In this document: positions 33,851-44,512 of the stretch, piece after piece
How positions within the stretch are numbered: position 1 is the stretch's first letter
How the letters are laid out: each line of letters starts with the position of its first letter
Origin: Ichthyophis bannanicus
Lineage: Eukaryota; Chordata; Amphibia; Gymnophiona; Ichthyophiidae
Length of the DNA stretch: 64,000 nucleotides
Direction: 5' to 3'
Assembly (NCBI GenBank): GCA_033557465.1
Contig: CM066045.1
Location: forward strand, 134,623,596-134,687,595
Position numbers and translations under genes: made by a program
The notes under the pieces: generated by a model
What the model was told of the DNA's origin: nothing
Database searches by the model: none
Seen by the model: the letters and a program-made list of their open reading frames with translations, nothing else

Positions 33851-35774
33851 CGTACTCTTTGCATGGGCGTGGAAATGCAGTCCCTTCCACCCCCATGAAA
33901 GCAGGAAGTCTGTGTTGAAGGGGCCACAAGCAGGGACAGCAACACAGTGCAGGAGGTTATGGTAAGCGTGAGGTGCTATTTTAAAGGCATTGTCACTGCT
34001 GCAGGTCCTGCAGAGGGGCAGCAGTGGTGGCATGGCAGCGGGGGCAGGAGAAGGAGGGCACCAGGAATGAGTTTCACCTAGGTGGCTTCATATCCTTGCA
34101 TCGGCTCTAGTCCTTCAATGACTTGAATGTTTGCTGACAGCCCATAGGATAGATTCTTGTGGTGGGATCAGTGATGGTTGATTCCAGTTACTGAGTTCTT
34201 GCCCTCTTCTATCAGCTCAGAGCTTCCAAGAAGGAGATTTTAGGCCAATCCTGGATTTCCGACAATTCTAGCATGAAACATTATAGGACTTCCTGCACTG
34301 ATTTCAATGGGTAGCATCTGGGACTACAAATCCCACACTGCTTCAGGATTAAATTTAAAACAAGGACTGACAAAATGTCTCCCTTCTGGAACTGGTAACT
34401 TGGAAGCACTGAGAACTAGTTACCACCTCACCCCAGGTCAGCTGAACATGCTGATCCGGGTCTTGGTTTTCCTGCATTGTATGCAGGGATTTGTAGTTCT
34501 CATTTGCTTAGGGAAAATGAATGGCAACAATCAGAATTTGAAATCCCTGCAAGCAATAGGAGCAAACCAGGACTAGAATCAGCCTGTTGAGGTGGCTTGG
34601 GGTGAGGCTGTAACCATAATCCTGCTGATGGAAAAGGCAGAGACTAGTATAGAGCACTATTAGTGAGGACTGTGCACCAGTTCTTTTTGCATCTGCAAAA
34701 CAGGGGGTACTCTGTGGAATCATACGGCTTGGAGGAAGGGGATTGCCACTCTCCCCCACCCCACATGATCCTCCGATTCACTGCCTGCTCACAGTGCAGG
34801 TGGCAGTTCAGTGAAAGTCACTGAATCCCTGCCAAATTGCCAAACCTCTTAGGCACTCAAAGATTAGTCCATGGAGATCTGCATGATTTGTTTTTTAATG
34901 GTCTGTGCTGGATAGTTCAACTTTGAAAATAAAGTAGATATATAATCATCTGAGTTTAAGAAGTTAATTTGAAGCCATGTAAAGAGAGAGTCTTTTCCAG
35001 CAGGTCAGAGACCCCAGACAGTGATTAATTTGCATAGAATGCCAGTAGTTCATTGTGAAAGACTTAAATACTGAACTACAGTCATGCCAGATATTGAATA
35101 GCAACCATCACAAGCTGCTGGCCTTTTTCTCTGAAGCCATTTAATCCTAAGAAAGTCTGCAAATTGCTCCTTGTGCAGCAAAGCAAACCTTTTTTTTTAT
35201 TTGCTACAGTAGAAATTGAACACAAAGTGCTAAGCCCCTGTACTGTGACACAGCGTGATCAGTTATGTTAATCGTAAGACCTTGTTTCCTTCAGCCATGT
35301 TATGAAAGGGAAAATAAGTTCCATATGGCTTGGTAGCTGTCAGGCAAAGAAAGTGAATGGAAGGCTGATTCAGGTCCCCAGTGATCCCACAATGTGCCAC
35401 GCTGCTATTTTGAAGTTGTTCACAGGGAAGCACACCACTTAATAACAGCCAACTTCTTCCAGAGAAAATCCTTTGCATGTTTATTTTCCTGCAGTCTCCG
35501 AGTGTTTCCATGTTAAACTTTGGGCAAGCAAATTTTGAGAATTGTTACACTACGGGGTGAATTCTCTGGTGAATTCTCCTTCCTTCTCACAGTATCTTCG
35601 ATATCTGGTTTTCCTTTCCAGAATATATTGCTGGATTTGACTGATCAGTTACACGACACAATCGGGGCTGGCACTAGGGCTTCTGCCGCCTCCCTGCAAA
35701 CTATAAAATGGTGCCCTCCTTTCTCAATAGCCAGTGACCTGTGGCATACCACACTGCTAGTTTTGATAATACCT
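33851..35774. other. No gene seen
   Basis: No recognisable coding sequence. 34300-34580 and 34600-34740 contain loosely similar CTGCATTG...GCAGGGATTTGTAG and inverted-type blocks that may be an old repeat. Confidence 0.4.
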
Positions 35775-36014
35775 TAGGGCCAGATATGCAGCAGCAGCAG
35801 CAGCTAGCGTGATTACAGCAGCTGACTGTCACCACTGAACCCTAGTCCCGGATATTCAATGCCAAGCCCCCATATCTAGCCACTGGCATTGAATGTCTGG
35901 GTCATCTGGATAGCCAGGAAGCTAAATGGGCAGTGCCAAGATTCAGCTGCTGCCAAATTAGCTTCAGTGGTGAAAGTTAGGACAGTCTTTATGATGCCTG
36001 AGTTTCACTACCAA

Positions 36015-36095
36015 GGAGTAGCCTAATGGTTAGAGCACTGGCTTGGAAACCAAGAGACCAGGGTTCAATTCCCACTAGCACGCCTTGTGACCTTG
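36015..36095 (+). mobile_element. tRNA-derived SINE, 5' half
   Basis: The A-box-like TAGCCTAATGG is at 36019-36029 and the B-box-like GGTTCAATTCC is at 36062-36072, in a tRNA-like sequence starting GGAGTAGCC. It continues with ACGCCTTGTGACCTT, the usual start of the SINE body, and then breaks into CR1 sequence. The spacing and boxes are those of an RNA polymerase III promoter; it is not a functional tRNA gene. Confidence 0.75.
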
Positions 36096-37947
36096 TGGAC
36101 CAGTTGGTCCATTAGATGATAGAGGAGTTAAAGGGGCACTAAAAGGCGACGAGGCGATAGCGGAGAGACTGAATGAATTCTTTACTTCGGTCTTTACTGA
36201 GGAAGATGTAGGGATGTTACCCATGACTGAAGTGGAATTTAAAGGTGCGGAAGAATTGAAGGAAATATCGATACATCGGGAAGATGTATTACAACTATTA
36301 GATAAACTAAAGAGTAGCAAATCACCTGGGCCGGATGATATACATCCAAGGGTGTTGAAAGAACTGAAATATGAGATTGCAGACCTGCTATTAGTAATCT
36401 GTGAACTATCATTAAAATCATCTCTAATACCTGAAGATTGGAGGATCGCCAATGTAACACCAATTTTTAAAAAGGGTTCCAGGGGTGATCCGGGAAAATA
36501 CAGACTGGTGAGCCTCATTCAGTACCGGGAAAAATGGTAGAAACCATCATAAAGAATAAAATTACTCAGCATGTAGATAGTCATGGCCTAATGGGAGACA
36601 GCCAACATGGGTTTAGACAAGGAAGATCTTGTCTTACTAATCTGTTATGTTTTTTTGAAGGTGTGAATAAACAGGTGGACAAAGGTGAGCCGGTTGATAT
36701 AGTGTATCTGGACTTTCAGAAAGCCTTTGACAAGGTCCCTCATCAGAGACCTTTGGCAAAACTAAAGAGTCATGGGATAGGAGGCAGTGTACTACTGTGG
36801 ATCAGGAACTGGTTAAAAGGTAGAAAGCAGAGGGTAGGGCTAAATGGCCAATTTTCCCAATGGAGAAAGGTGAATAATGGTGACCCCAGGGATCTGTGCT
36901 GGGTCCGCTGCCTTTTGACATATTCATAAATGACCTGGAAAGTGGAATAACGAGCGAGGTTATCAAATTTGCAGATGACACAAAACTATTTAAAGTTGTT
37001 AAAACCCAAGAGGATTCTGGAAAATTGCAAGAGGATCTTGATAGACTGGAAGACTGGGCATCAAAATGGCAGATGAAATTTAATGTGGACAAGTGCAAAG
37101 TTATGCACCTAGGGAAGAACAACCCAAACTATGGTTATACAATGCAAGGTTCCACATTAGGAACCACCACCCAGGAAAAAGATTTAGGTGTCATTGTGGA
37201 TAACATGTTAAAACCCTCGGCCCAGAGTGCAACAGCAGCCAAGAGAGCAAATAGAATGCTAGGTATCATAAGGAAAGGAATGGAAAATAAAACAAAAGAT
37301 ATTATAATGCCTCTATATTGTTCCATGGTGCGACCGCACCTTGAATATTGTGTGCAATTCTGGTCGCCGTATCTTAAAAAGGATATAGCGTTATTAGAAA
37401 AGGTTCAGAGAAGAGCCACCAAAATGGTAAAGGGATGGAAGGATACTCCTATGAAGAAAGGCTAAAAAGGTTAGGGCTCTTTAACCTGGAAAAGAGATGG
37501 CTGAGGGGAAATATGATAGAAGTCTACAAATTAATGAACGGAGTGGAATGGGTAAACGTAGATCGATTGTTTTACATTATCAGAATATAGAAAGACTAGG
37601 GGACATGCAATGAAGCTACAGGGTAAACTATTTAAGACTAATTAAATAAAATATTTTTTCACTCAACGTGTAATCAAACTCTGAAATTTGTTACCGGAGG
37701 ATGTAGTAAAGGCTGTTAGTGTAGCTGGGTTTAAAAAAGGTTTGGACAAGTTCCTGGAGGAAAGGTCCATAAACCATTATTAAGAAGGGACCCAGGATAT
37801 CAATGCTTGACCCAGTACAAGCATTGCGGAACCTGTGTCTTTTGGGGAAACTGCTAGGTACGTATGAGCTAGATTGGCCACTGTTGGAAACAGGATACTG
37901 GGCTTGATGGACCTTGGTCTGACCCAATATGGCATATCTTATGTTCT
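36096..37947 (+). pseudogene. CR1 LINE, 5'-truncated, C-terminal half of pol
   Basis: Reads through RT in order: NEFFTSVFTEED, SSKSPGPDDIHPRVLKEL, IANVTPIFKKGSRGDP, GFRQGRSCLTNLL, IVYLDFQKAFDKVPH (motif A), IFINDLESG, KFADDTKLFKVV (motif C, ADD), FNVDKCKVMHLG, then DLGVIVDNMLKPS and MVRPHLEYCVQFWSPYLKKD. At least three frameshifts occur (near 36525, 36890 and 37440). The 3' end is the typical CR1 end with CAGGATACTGGGCTTGATGG and GACCCAATATGGCATATC, ending TTATGTTCTTA. Upstream RT and endonuclease are absent. It sits inside the SINE. Confidence 0.92.
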
Positions 37948-38079
37948 TAACCCTCCATTGCCTCAGAAAAATCCAAATTATGAATGTCCCTGTTAAACAG
38001 ACATTACCAGCTTTAAGTTACAAAGTAAACCGCTTTGACTGAAATGATAAAGCGGAATAAAAAAACTTAAATAAATAAT
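37948..38079 (+). mobile_element. tRNA-derived SINE, 3' half
   Basis: AACCCTCCATTGCCTCAG is the usual continuation of this SINE body after the sequence at 36095. The tail GTAAACCGCTTTGACTGAAA, a GATAAAGCGGAATAAAA hairpin and A-rich TAAATAAATAA end resemble the 3' ends of the L2-like LINEs at 8126 and 49991, suggesting LINE-borrowed mobilisation. Confidence 0.7.
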
Positions 38080-38492
38080 TGGGTAGCTGATGACTCTCAC
38101 TGCAGCTTGGTTGCCCTGGGTGCTAACCAGTTAGCACTGGGGCATACAGCAGCAGAATCCGCAGATATTCAGCAGCACTAATTGTGTTAATGCCACTGAA
38201 AATGTCTGCCAAGGGAATTAGCAGGTCTGCTAACCGTGTTAATCTCTTTCAGTATCAGACCCTTAGTTTTTAACGTTTATTTTGATTTGTGCCATTTTAT
38301 TTTTCATTTCATTTTTTTTATTTTTTCAGCATTTTGGTACCCCCCCCAAAAGTCAATGCCCCCTGACATGCTTACCTTGCTGTGTTGCGCCGGCCCTGTG
38401 TTTAATATTTCTCTTGTGAATCCTGTTGAGTTGGCTAGATACCTAAAAACAGGTTCATTGAGGCTGCTTGCTTATGGTCATATGATGTAAGC

Positions 38493-38510
38493 TGTCTGCC
38501 TCTGTATTGT
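38493..38510 (+). pseudogene. CR1 fragment left of the hammerhead insertion
   Basis: TGCCTCTGTATTGTTCCATG matches 37309-37328 (TGCCTCTATATTGTTCCATG). It continues on the other side of the insertion at 38790. Confidence 0.65.
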
Positions 38511-38799
38511 TCCATGATGCCACCAGAGAAAGCACTATGCCACGTTGCTCGAAGACACCCAGTCCAAATACGTGGTTTAGAGGAAGGAATTTTATTCAAT
38601 ATCAACGTGAAAGTATTAGCACAAAAACAACTACATTGAGTTTTGCGTTACAATAGAGTATGCCTGAAATCCCCTGATGAATTGAACTCGAAACACGGCC
38701 TGTGTCGGGCTGTTTCAGGCCTTTAATGAAAAGAACCATTGATATTGAATAAAATTCCTTCCTCTAAACCACTTATTTGGACTGGTTGCTCCATGATGC
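38511..38799 (+). mobile_element. 270-bp hammerhead-bearing insertion with 10-bp target duplication
   Basis: TCCATGATGC occurs at 38511-38520 and 38790-38799, flanking the inserted body 38521-38789. The body has two 47-nt inverted arms (38559-38605 and 38739-38785; one mismatch) around a central part with the hammerhead motif at 38662-38720. It encodes no protein. The structure fits a short derivative of a Penelope-like element pseudo-LTR joined to an inverted piece of itself, or a retrozyme-like non-autonomous element. The target is a CR1 copy whose sequence resumes exactly after the second duplicate. Confidence 0.8.
38662..38720 (+). ncRNA. Type I hammerhead ribozyme motif
   Basis: Stem I: GCCTGAAA (38662-38669) pairs with TTTCAGGC (38713-38720), and CCC (38671-38673) with GGG (38707-38709) beyond a small internal loop. 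The conserved CTGATGA box is 38674-38680. GAA is at 38690-38692. Stem III is ACAC/GTGT (38693-38696 and 38702-38705) with loop GGCCT, closing with the A-U pair required before the cleavage base C38706. Stem II (38681-38689, ATTGAACTC) does not pair well, so this copy may be weak or inactive. All invariant core bases are present. Confidence 0.75.
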
Positions 38800-39397
38800 G
38801 ACCGCGCCTTGAATATTGTGTGCATTTCTGGTCACCATATCTTAAAAAGCATATAACGGAATTAGAAAAGGTACAGAAAAGAGCCACCAAAATGGTACAG
38901 GGGATGGAAGAATACCCCTATGAGGAGAAGCTTAAAAGTTATGGTTTTTCAACTTGGAAAAGAGAAGACTGAGGGGGAGATATGATAGAGGTCTATAAAT
39001 TAATGAATGGAATGTACGCGTAAATGTAGATTGTTTGGTTACGCCATCAAAAAGTGGAAAAACTAGGAGACACACAATGAAGTTACAACATAACCCATTT
39101 AAGTCTAATAAGAGAAAATATTTTTTCACTCAACACGTAATCGGACTCTAGAATTCATTACTGGAGGATGTAGTAAAAGCTGTTAGTGTAGCTGGATTTT
39201 AAAAAGGTTTGTACAAGTTCCTGGAGGAAATGTCCATAAACCATTATTAAAGAGGACCTGGGAAATCCACTGTGGGACCTGTGTGTCTTTTTGGGAACCT
39301 GTCAGGTACTTTTGACCTGGATTGGCCGCTGTTGGAAACAGGATACTGGACTTGATGGACCTTGGTCTGACCCAGTATGACATTTCTTATGTTCTTA
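38800..39397 (+). pseudogene. CR1 LINE 3' end
   Basis: Open frame reads MRPRLEYCVHFWSPYLKKHI and LEKVQKRATKMVQGMEEYPY, then GGDMIEVYKLMNGM-like sequence after a stop. It ends with CAGGATACTGGACTTGATGG and CAGTATGACATTTCTTATG. Close relative of the 3' part at 37300-37949. Its 5' continuation is across the hammerhead insertion. Confidence 0.88.
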
Positions 39398-39442
39398 TTC
39401 CTACAAATATATTCCATATTATGAATGTATTCATATTGTAGA

Positions 39443-40020
39443 TTGTGTTTTATTTATTTATTTAACAGGTTTTTATGCTATCTTATCATAGATTGAAAGC
39501 GGTTTACATTACAACATGAACAAGAAATGTACATTGAACAGAGTGAATCAACTTGGAAGATTCTAAAGGGGGGTGCCCTGTGACTTGCAAGGATAGTAGC
39601 CATAGAGTAGATAGCAGAAGAATACATATGTATACTTAATTAAGTCAATGCTGTGTTAAAATCAAGGCATCTATTAACAGCAAGAACCAGGTGCCTGGGA
39701 AAGTTGAAGGGCAAGGATACATTGTGAGAAGGAGCGTGGGGAATGTCGGCGATCTGCTAATCGTCAATACATGAGGTTTGTAGTGTGTTCTTCCTAAGTG
39801 GGTCCATAGTACTCCATGAATATGAAGGTTTTTATTGCTTTCCTGTAGTCTGAGATGTCCTTTATGGCTCTCATAGTATCAGGTAGCTCATTCCATAGTG
39901 ATGGAATGTACAGAGATGGTGCTCGCTTATAAGACGTTTGCTTAGCTCTTGTCTTACTTATGGGGATGTCCAATGTGTTTATATTCAAGGTTCTTTTTGT
40001 TGCACTCCTCACAACAGTAC
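39443..40020 (-). pseudogene. L2-like LINE C-terminus and 3' end
   Basis: Minus-strand frame 40012 to 39794 reads TRAKQTSYKRAPSLYIPSLW then NELPDTMRAIKDISDYRKAI and KTFIFMEYYG, the C-terminal end of an L2-group LINE protein. The 3' untranslated region runs to an A-rich AAATAAATAAATAAAA tail at 39447. The frame is open for its full length, so it is fairly young. It is 5'-truncated. Confidence 0.75.
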
Positions 40021-40617
40021 TTACATTGAGTTAACTACAACTACCGTTTCTGACAATTTTTTTAGGTATTGGAAGTGGCCGTTTTGTCCCTGTAATAGGG
40101 ACATTCTGTGTATGTTTTATTTTGGTATTGCAACAGCTCTCTAAGGGGGTCATATAAATGGTCGATGCGTACCTTTCCCTGGGAAGGTATGAGTGAATTT
40201 TCCAAACAAAAGTATGGGCGTGCTCGTCTTTTGTAAATGATGCCAGGAAATGTGCGCCCATTCATTTACACCTGCTCTTTACCATGCACAAATCTTCTGG
40301 ATTATTTTAAATTTGCACATAATTGCAAGTCCCTTCCTGAGAACACTGCAGCTCAGTCTGGGTAAAGTTGTGCATTTAGAGGTTTTGCACACCTGATGAT
40401 GCACACATTGGCTGCACAATTTTATTAGCCCCCATTTTTGTGTATAATATAGTGCTTTTGTGCAGCAGGGGCTTTTAAAATTGCCCTCCCTAGCAGAACA
40501 TTCTGGTTCCCAATCTGTTGCTCTGCTTATGCTCTCATTCCCCTCAATTATATAAACCCTCTCTGTAATGCAGGACTATAGTAGCCCTATTGGTCTTGGA
40601 GAAAATGGAGTCGTAGG
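40021..40617. other. No gene seen
   Basis: No recognisable coding sequence. Confidence 0.4.
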
Positions 40618-41276
40618 CTGTAAGAGAACTAAAGTAAAACTACTACTACTACTACTGAGTATTTATATAGCGCTACAAATCATGCGCAGCGCTACACAGA
40701 CATGTAAGAGACAGTCCCTGCTCATCAGAGCTGACAAACACAGACGGTGTAGGTAGGGATAAAGCAAGAGGAAAGGAAAGGAAAGGAGATCAGGTGAGTC
40801 AAGATCCAAAAGCAGCAGCAAAGAGGTGGGTTTTCAGCCTGGATTTGAAGAGGGTTAGAGAAGGTGCCTGGCGTACAGACGCAGGTCGTTTGTTGCAGAC
40901 GTAAGGCACAGCAAGGTGAAAGGAGCGAAGTCTGGAGTTAGCAGTAGAAGAGAAGGGCACAGATAAAAGCAGTTTGCTAGAAGAGCGGACTTCCCGAGGG
41001 GGGGTTGTAAGGAGAGGTAAGAGAAGAAAGGTAGTGAGGAGCCGCAGAGTGAATGCATTTATAGGTCAGCAGGAGAAGTTTGAACTGGATGCGGAAACGG
41101 ATAGGGAGCCAATGAAGTGACTTGATTCCCACTGAGATATGACACCCACCAGTTGCCTATAAAAGAAATACCTCAGCTTTTATCTGATTTCATACATTTT
41201 TGAGGCATTCCTTTTATAGGCAGCAACTGGTGAGGGCCATATCCTAGAGGGAATCCTTTTACTTTAGTTCTCTTAC
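40618..41276. mobile_element. Foldback MITE interrupted by an L2-like LINE end
   Basis: GTAAGAGAACTAAAGTAAAA at 40618-40637 is matched exactly in inverted orientation at 41257-41276. The left arm resumes at about 41126 (GATTCCCACTGAGATATG, CACCAGTTGCCTATAAAAG, TACCTCA), and the right arm is its imperfect complement (41184-41256). Between the two pieces of the left arm lies a LINE 3' end. The reconstructed MITE is about 170 bp with arms of about 80 bp. Confidence 0.8.
40638..41125 (-). pseudogene. L2 LINE 3' end with trinucleotide tail
   Basis: In minus orientation the sequence ends TGTAGCGCTATATAAATACT then (CAGTAG)-type (TAG)n at 40638-40655, the tail type of L2 elements (compare 55360-55382 plus). 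Upstream is AGGGACTGTCTCTTACATGT as in the L2 3' region at 55286. No long frame remains. Confidence 0.75.
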
Positions 41277-42820
41277 ATGCTTATCATAAAAACCTAGAAG
41301 GAGAGCGATGGACAGGGGACCAGAGGTTGAAAGGAGACTGCATTTCTTAGACAGAGGGACCTGTGTGTGGGAGTCTCTGAAGCCCAAGTACAGCAATGCA
41401 TCTCTCTTTGTTAACGCTGTATATATTACAACCCATATGTGTGTATCTATTTTATCTCTATATGGGGCAATTTTATAAAGGATCTTTATAAAGAGTCTCA
41501 TAAAATTACGCGAGGGTTGTGCACATCAAGGCTGTGTGGTGCCAAGAAGGCGCTCATGTAGATGTGCTTAGGGGCAGATGTGTGTTCTATAAGCTCCTCC
41601 CAGTCAGAAAGCTGGAGTAAAGGACAGATCATATCACTGAGAAGAAACCTCTGTGATGGCCCTTCTATTAGTCTAGTCTAGTCCTTCAAATACACACTAA
41701 TCTGTGCTCCTGCATTTATCTGGGTTTGGTATGCAAAGTGTTTCAAGCTGCTGAATTATACATCATACAGGACCCTCTTCATCTATTCACCTCCTTACTT
41801 TTCTTTTGCATTTGTTTCACTGACAAACGAAGAGATGTCTGTGAAAAGAGAAAGTGAGGCTACTTACCTGTAACAGCCACACAAACCATCCATGGTGCCA
41901 TTGGTTGACATCACCATCAGTGTGTAGTTCACTCATCTTGCTTGTCCATGGAGAAAAAATTAAGATCTGTTAAGACTCAAATGCAGGAAAGCCAAAAAGA
42001 GGAGAGAAACCGACTGTAGTTTATTATAAGATACCAAGGTTCAGCTGACACATCTGGCAAAAACGCCACTCCAGAAGACGTGAGCTTTGTGTAAGAGTGG
42101 CAGATGGCAGCACATGTCTTCTCTGCTGGCATTTGGTAGGTGCTATGGGTACTGTCTCTCGAGGTGCCATGCAGTAATAACCTGCACTGGGACATTTTCA
42201 AACTGCCCACATTGCTGCCGTTTTTGCCCACAACCTTTGCACCGATTTTCAAAGTGAAATTGCCTGGGGAAAATCATTCATGGAGATCTGTGTCTGCTTT
42301 TTCTACAGGTACTTTTGCCAACTGAAACAAAATGGCATTGTTTTTTCATCCTGACCTACTCCACCCCCTGGGAACATATTCACTACCATGTGGGTAAAAT
42401 TTGGAGGGCACTTGTCCTGTTTCTTTGTATCTGGCCCCATCCCTTTAGAATTCCCAGTCTCATGATTGAATCCTTATTACCCAAGTTTTTAGGCAACTGG
42501 CCTAAAACCTTGCAGGTCAATATTCAGCTGTGGTGATCAGCTTTATTTTTAAAATACCAGCCATGATGGCAGCACTACTCAGACAATGGCTGGCACTGAC
42601 TGTACATGTGAAGGGTGATGTAAAAATACCCTTGCAGGCTGCACATGTTTGTGTGCCTATTTTATAATGTGAAGTATGTGCGTATTTTATAAAATATTGG
42701 TGTACAGATGTGCCTCAACCTTGGCATGTCAGTTACACTTTCCCTAGAGCAGGCATAGCTAGCCACGTCTAGATTGGTGCAGACATGCACTTAGGTCATA
42801 GTATTCCATAACCAACGTGC
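41277..42820. other. No gene seen
   Basis: No recognisable coding sequence or repeat boundary. Confidence 0.4.
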
Positions 42821-42957
42821 AGTGTTTGCATTGAACTGCTACCCAGTGTTTGCATAGAACTGCTACCCAGATAGAACTCTTACCCAGTGCCTGCTTAGAA
42901 CTGCCACCCAGTGCCTGCATAGAACTGCTACCCAGTGTTTGCACAGAACTTGTGCCC
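42821..42957 (+). repeat. 24-bp minisatellite upstream of L2 ORF
   Basis: Units beginning AGTGTTTGCATAGAACTGCT at 42821, 42845, (a shortened one near 42868), 42886, 42910 and 42934, period 24 bp. It ends seven bases before the ATG of the L2 reading frame. Translation in other frames is a meaningless 8-residue repeat. Confidence 0.85.
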
Positions 42958-42963
42958 AATTAC

Positions 42964-44260
42964 CATGACCCCACATCACATTGTCCTGTTCTTCCTCATC
43001 CTCCCCAACTGTTTCCTCTCCTACCAACACCCTCCCTCCTCTTCCCCCTACCCTTCTACCTTCCTCACTTCGCCCTCCATTCTTTCCCCTTACCTAGCAT
43101 CTGCTCTTGAGCTTCAGCACACCATCCCCTGCATTCAACCAACCCCTCTCTCTCTAAGGCAAACCCACCCTCACTTCCGCCGTACCGTCTCCAACTTTCC
43201 ACGCTCTCTAATACTCCTCCTTCTCTCATCAGGCAACATCAACCCCAACCCTGGCCCCCCTCGTTTTCTTTCTCACACTAAAAAGAGTTCCTCATGTACC
43301 TTATCTAATCTCATCCCCATCCCACTCCTCCACCCTCCCTCACTCATCCCCCAATCTCTCATACAGAGATATCAACCCCAACCTTATCTCCAATAAGAAA
43401 TCCTCACATAACCTAACTGATAACAGCAATATCACCCCTCTCTCGCCCCACACTTCCCCTCTCTCAAGGCCCTCTTGGAGGGCACACACATCCAGACATA
43501 TCCACCTGCACCCTGTTCCATCAAAATCTCTACACTTCTCTAGAAATAAAGCCTCACATTACTCTGATAAGAAATCCTCACGTAACTTATCTAACCTTAT
43601 CCATGTCCTTCTCCTTCCTCCCTCCCGTTCTCATGTGCCCTATGGAACGCATGCTCCGTTACCAACAAACTTCCTTTTACCCACGATCTCTTTATCTCTA
43701 ATGCCCTACACCTTCTTGCCCTGACTGAGACATGGATCCCCCCAGATGACACTGTATCCATTGCTTCTCTCTGCTATGGGGGATACCAATTCTCCCATAT
43801 ACCTCGATCTACTGGTCGTGGTGGTGGTAGTGTTGGTCTCCTGCTCTCTCCCTCCTGTCAATTCCAACCTCTTCTGCTACCTCAGTCACCCTCCCCTCTC
43901 TCCTTTGAAGTCCACTTCATTCGCCTCCTCCTACCACTTCCCTTCCGTGTTGCTATTATTTATTGCCCAGCTGACAAATCCCAATCAACCTTCCTCACCG
44001 ACTTCGATTCCTGGCTTTCCGCCTTTCTCGATCCCTCTTCCCCCACTCTTATTCTTGGCGACTTTAACATTCACATCGACAACCCCTCTGACCCCCAAGC
44101 CTCAAAATTCCTTGCCCTCATCTCCTCGTCCGACCTCCAACTCTGCTCCACTGCCCCCACCCACATATACGGCCACTGCCTTGACCTAATACTCTTCTCC
44201 AATTCCTTTCCCTCAAACTTCCACAACTCAATCCTTACCTCATCTGACCATCACCTTTTA
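42964..44260 (+). pseudogene. L2 LINE part 1: N-terminus and endonuclease
   Basis: An ATG at 42964 gives a hydrophobic start (MTPHHIVLFFLILPNC), then a Pro/Ser-rich region and LILLLLSSGNINPNPGPP, the NPGP-containing segment typical of L2 proteins. After a frameshift the APE endonuclease runs from about 43617: LWNACSVTNK, LALTETWIP, STGRGGGSVGLLL, LILGDFNIHID (catalytic D and N), GHCLDLILF and ILTSSDHHLL at 44257, where the LINE at 44261 begins. Role in the element: nicking target DNA. At least two frameshifts; not functional. Confidence 0.88.
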
Positions 44261-44512
44261 TTTATTTTATTTTTTTTATTTAGCAATCATTTGTATACCG
44301 CTCCTTCCAGCGATCAGAAGCGGGCAAGATTACATGGATAAAGCTGTCGAATCAAGACAGAATAATTTTGATTTGTACATAAAGATTCGAAAGGTTAGCA
44401 CGTCACGCAGAAAATTATCTACTTCTAAGCTAAGGGGATAATAATTTACATATGTACATTTATACATTACAGGTTTCTGGGGGGCTGTGGGGGAGTTGCC
44501 CCTCATGCGAAT

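Larger units (their letters stand above)
35775..38275 (+). mobile_element. DNA repeat split by a SINE/CR1 nest
   Basis: The left part (35775-36012) starts TTAGGGCCAGATATGCAGCA; the right part (38080-38275) ends CAGTATCAGACCCTTA, so the ends are imperfect inverted repeats. The left part shares CACTGGCATTGAATGTCTGG and TTCAGCTGCTGCCAAATTAGC with 4170-4480; the right part matches 29965-30082. Between them lie a SINE and, inside that, a CR1. Confidence 0.6.

Noticed and set aside
36015..36090. tRNA gene
   Set aside because: A and B boxes are present, but the sequence continues as a known type of SINE body, the acceptor stem does not close and a related body occurs at 63285. It is a SINE head.
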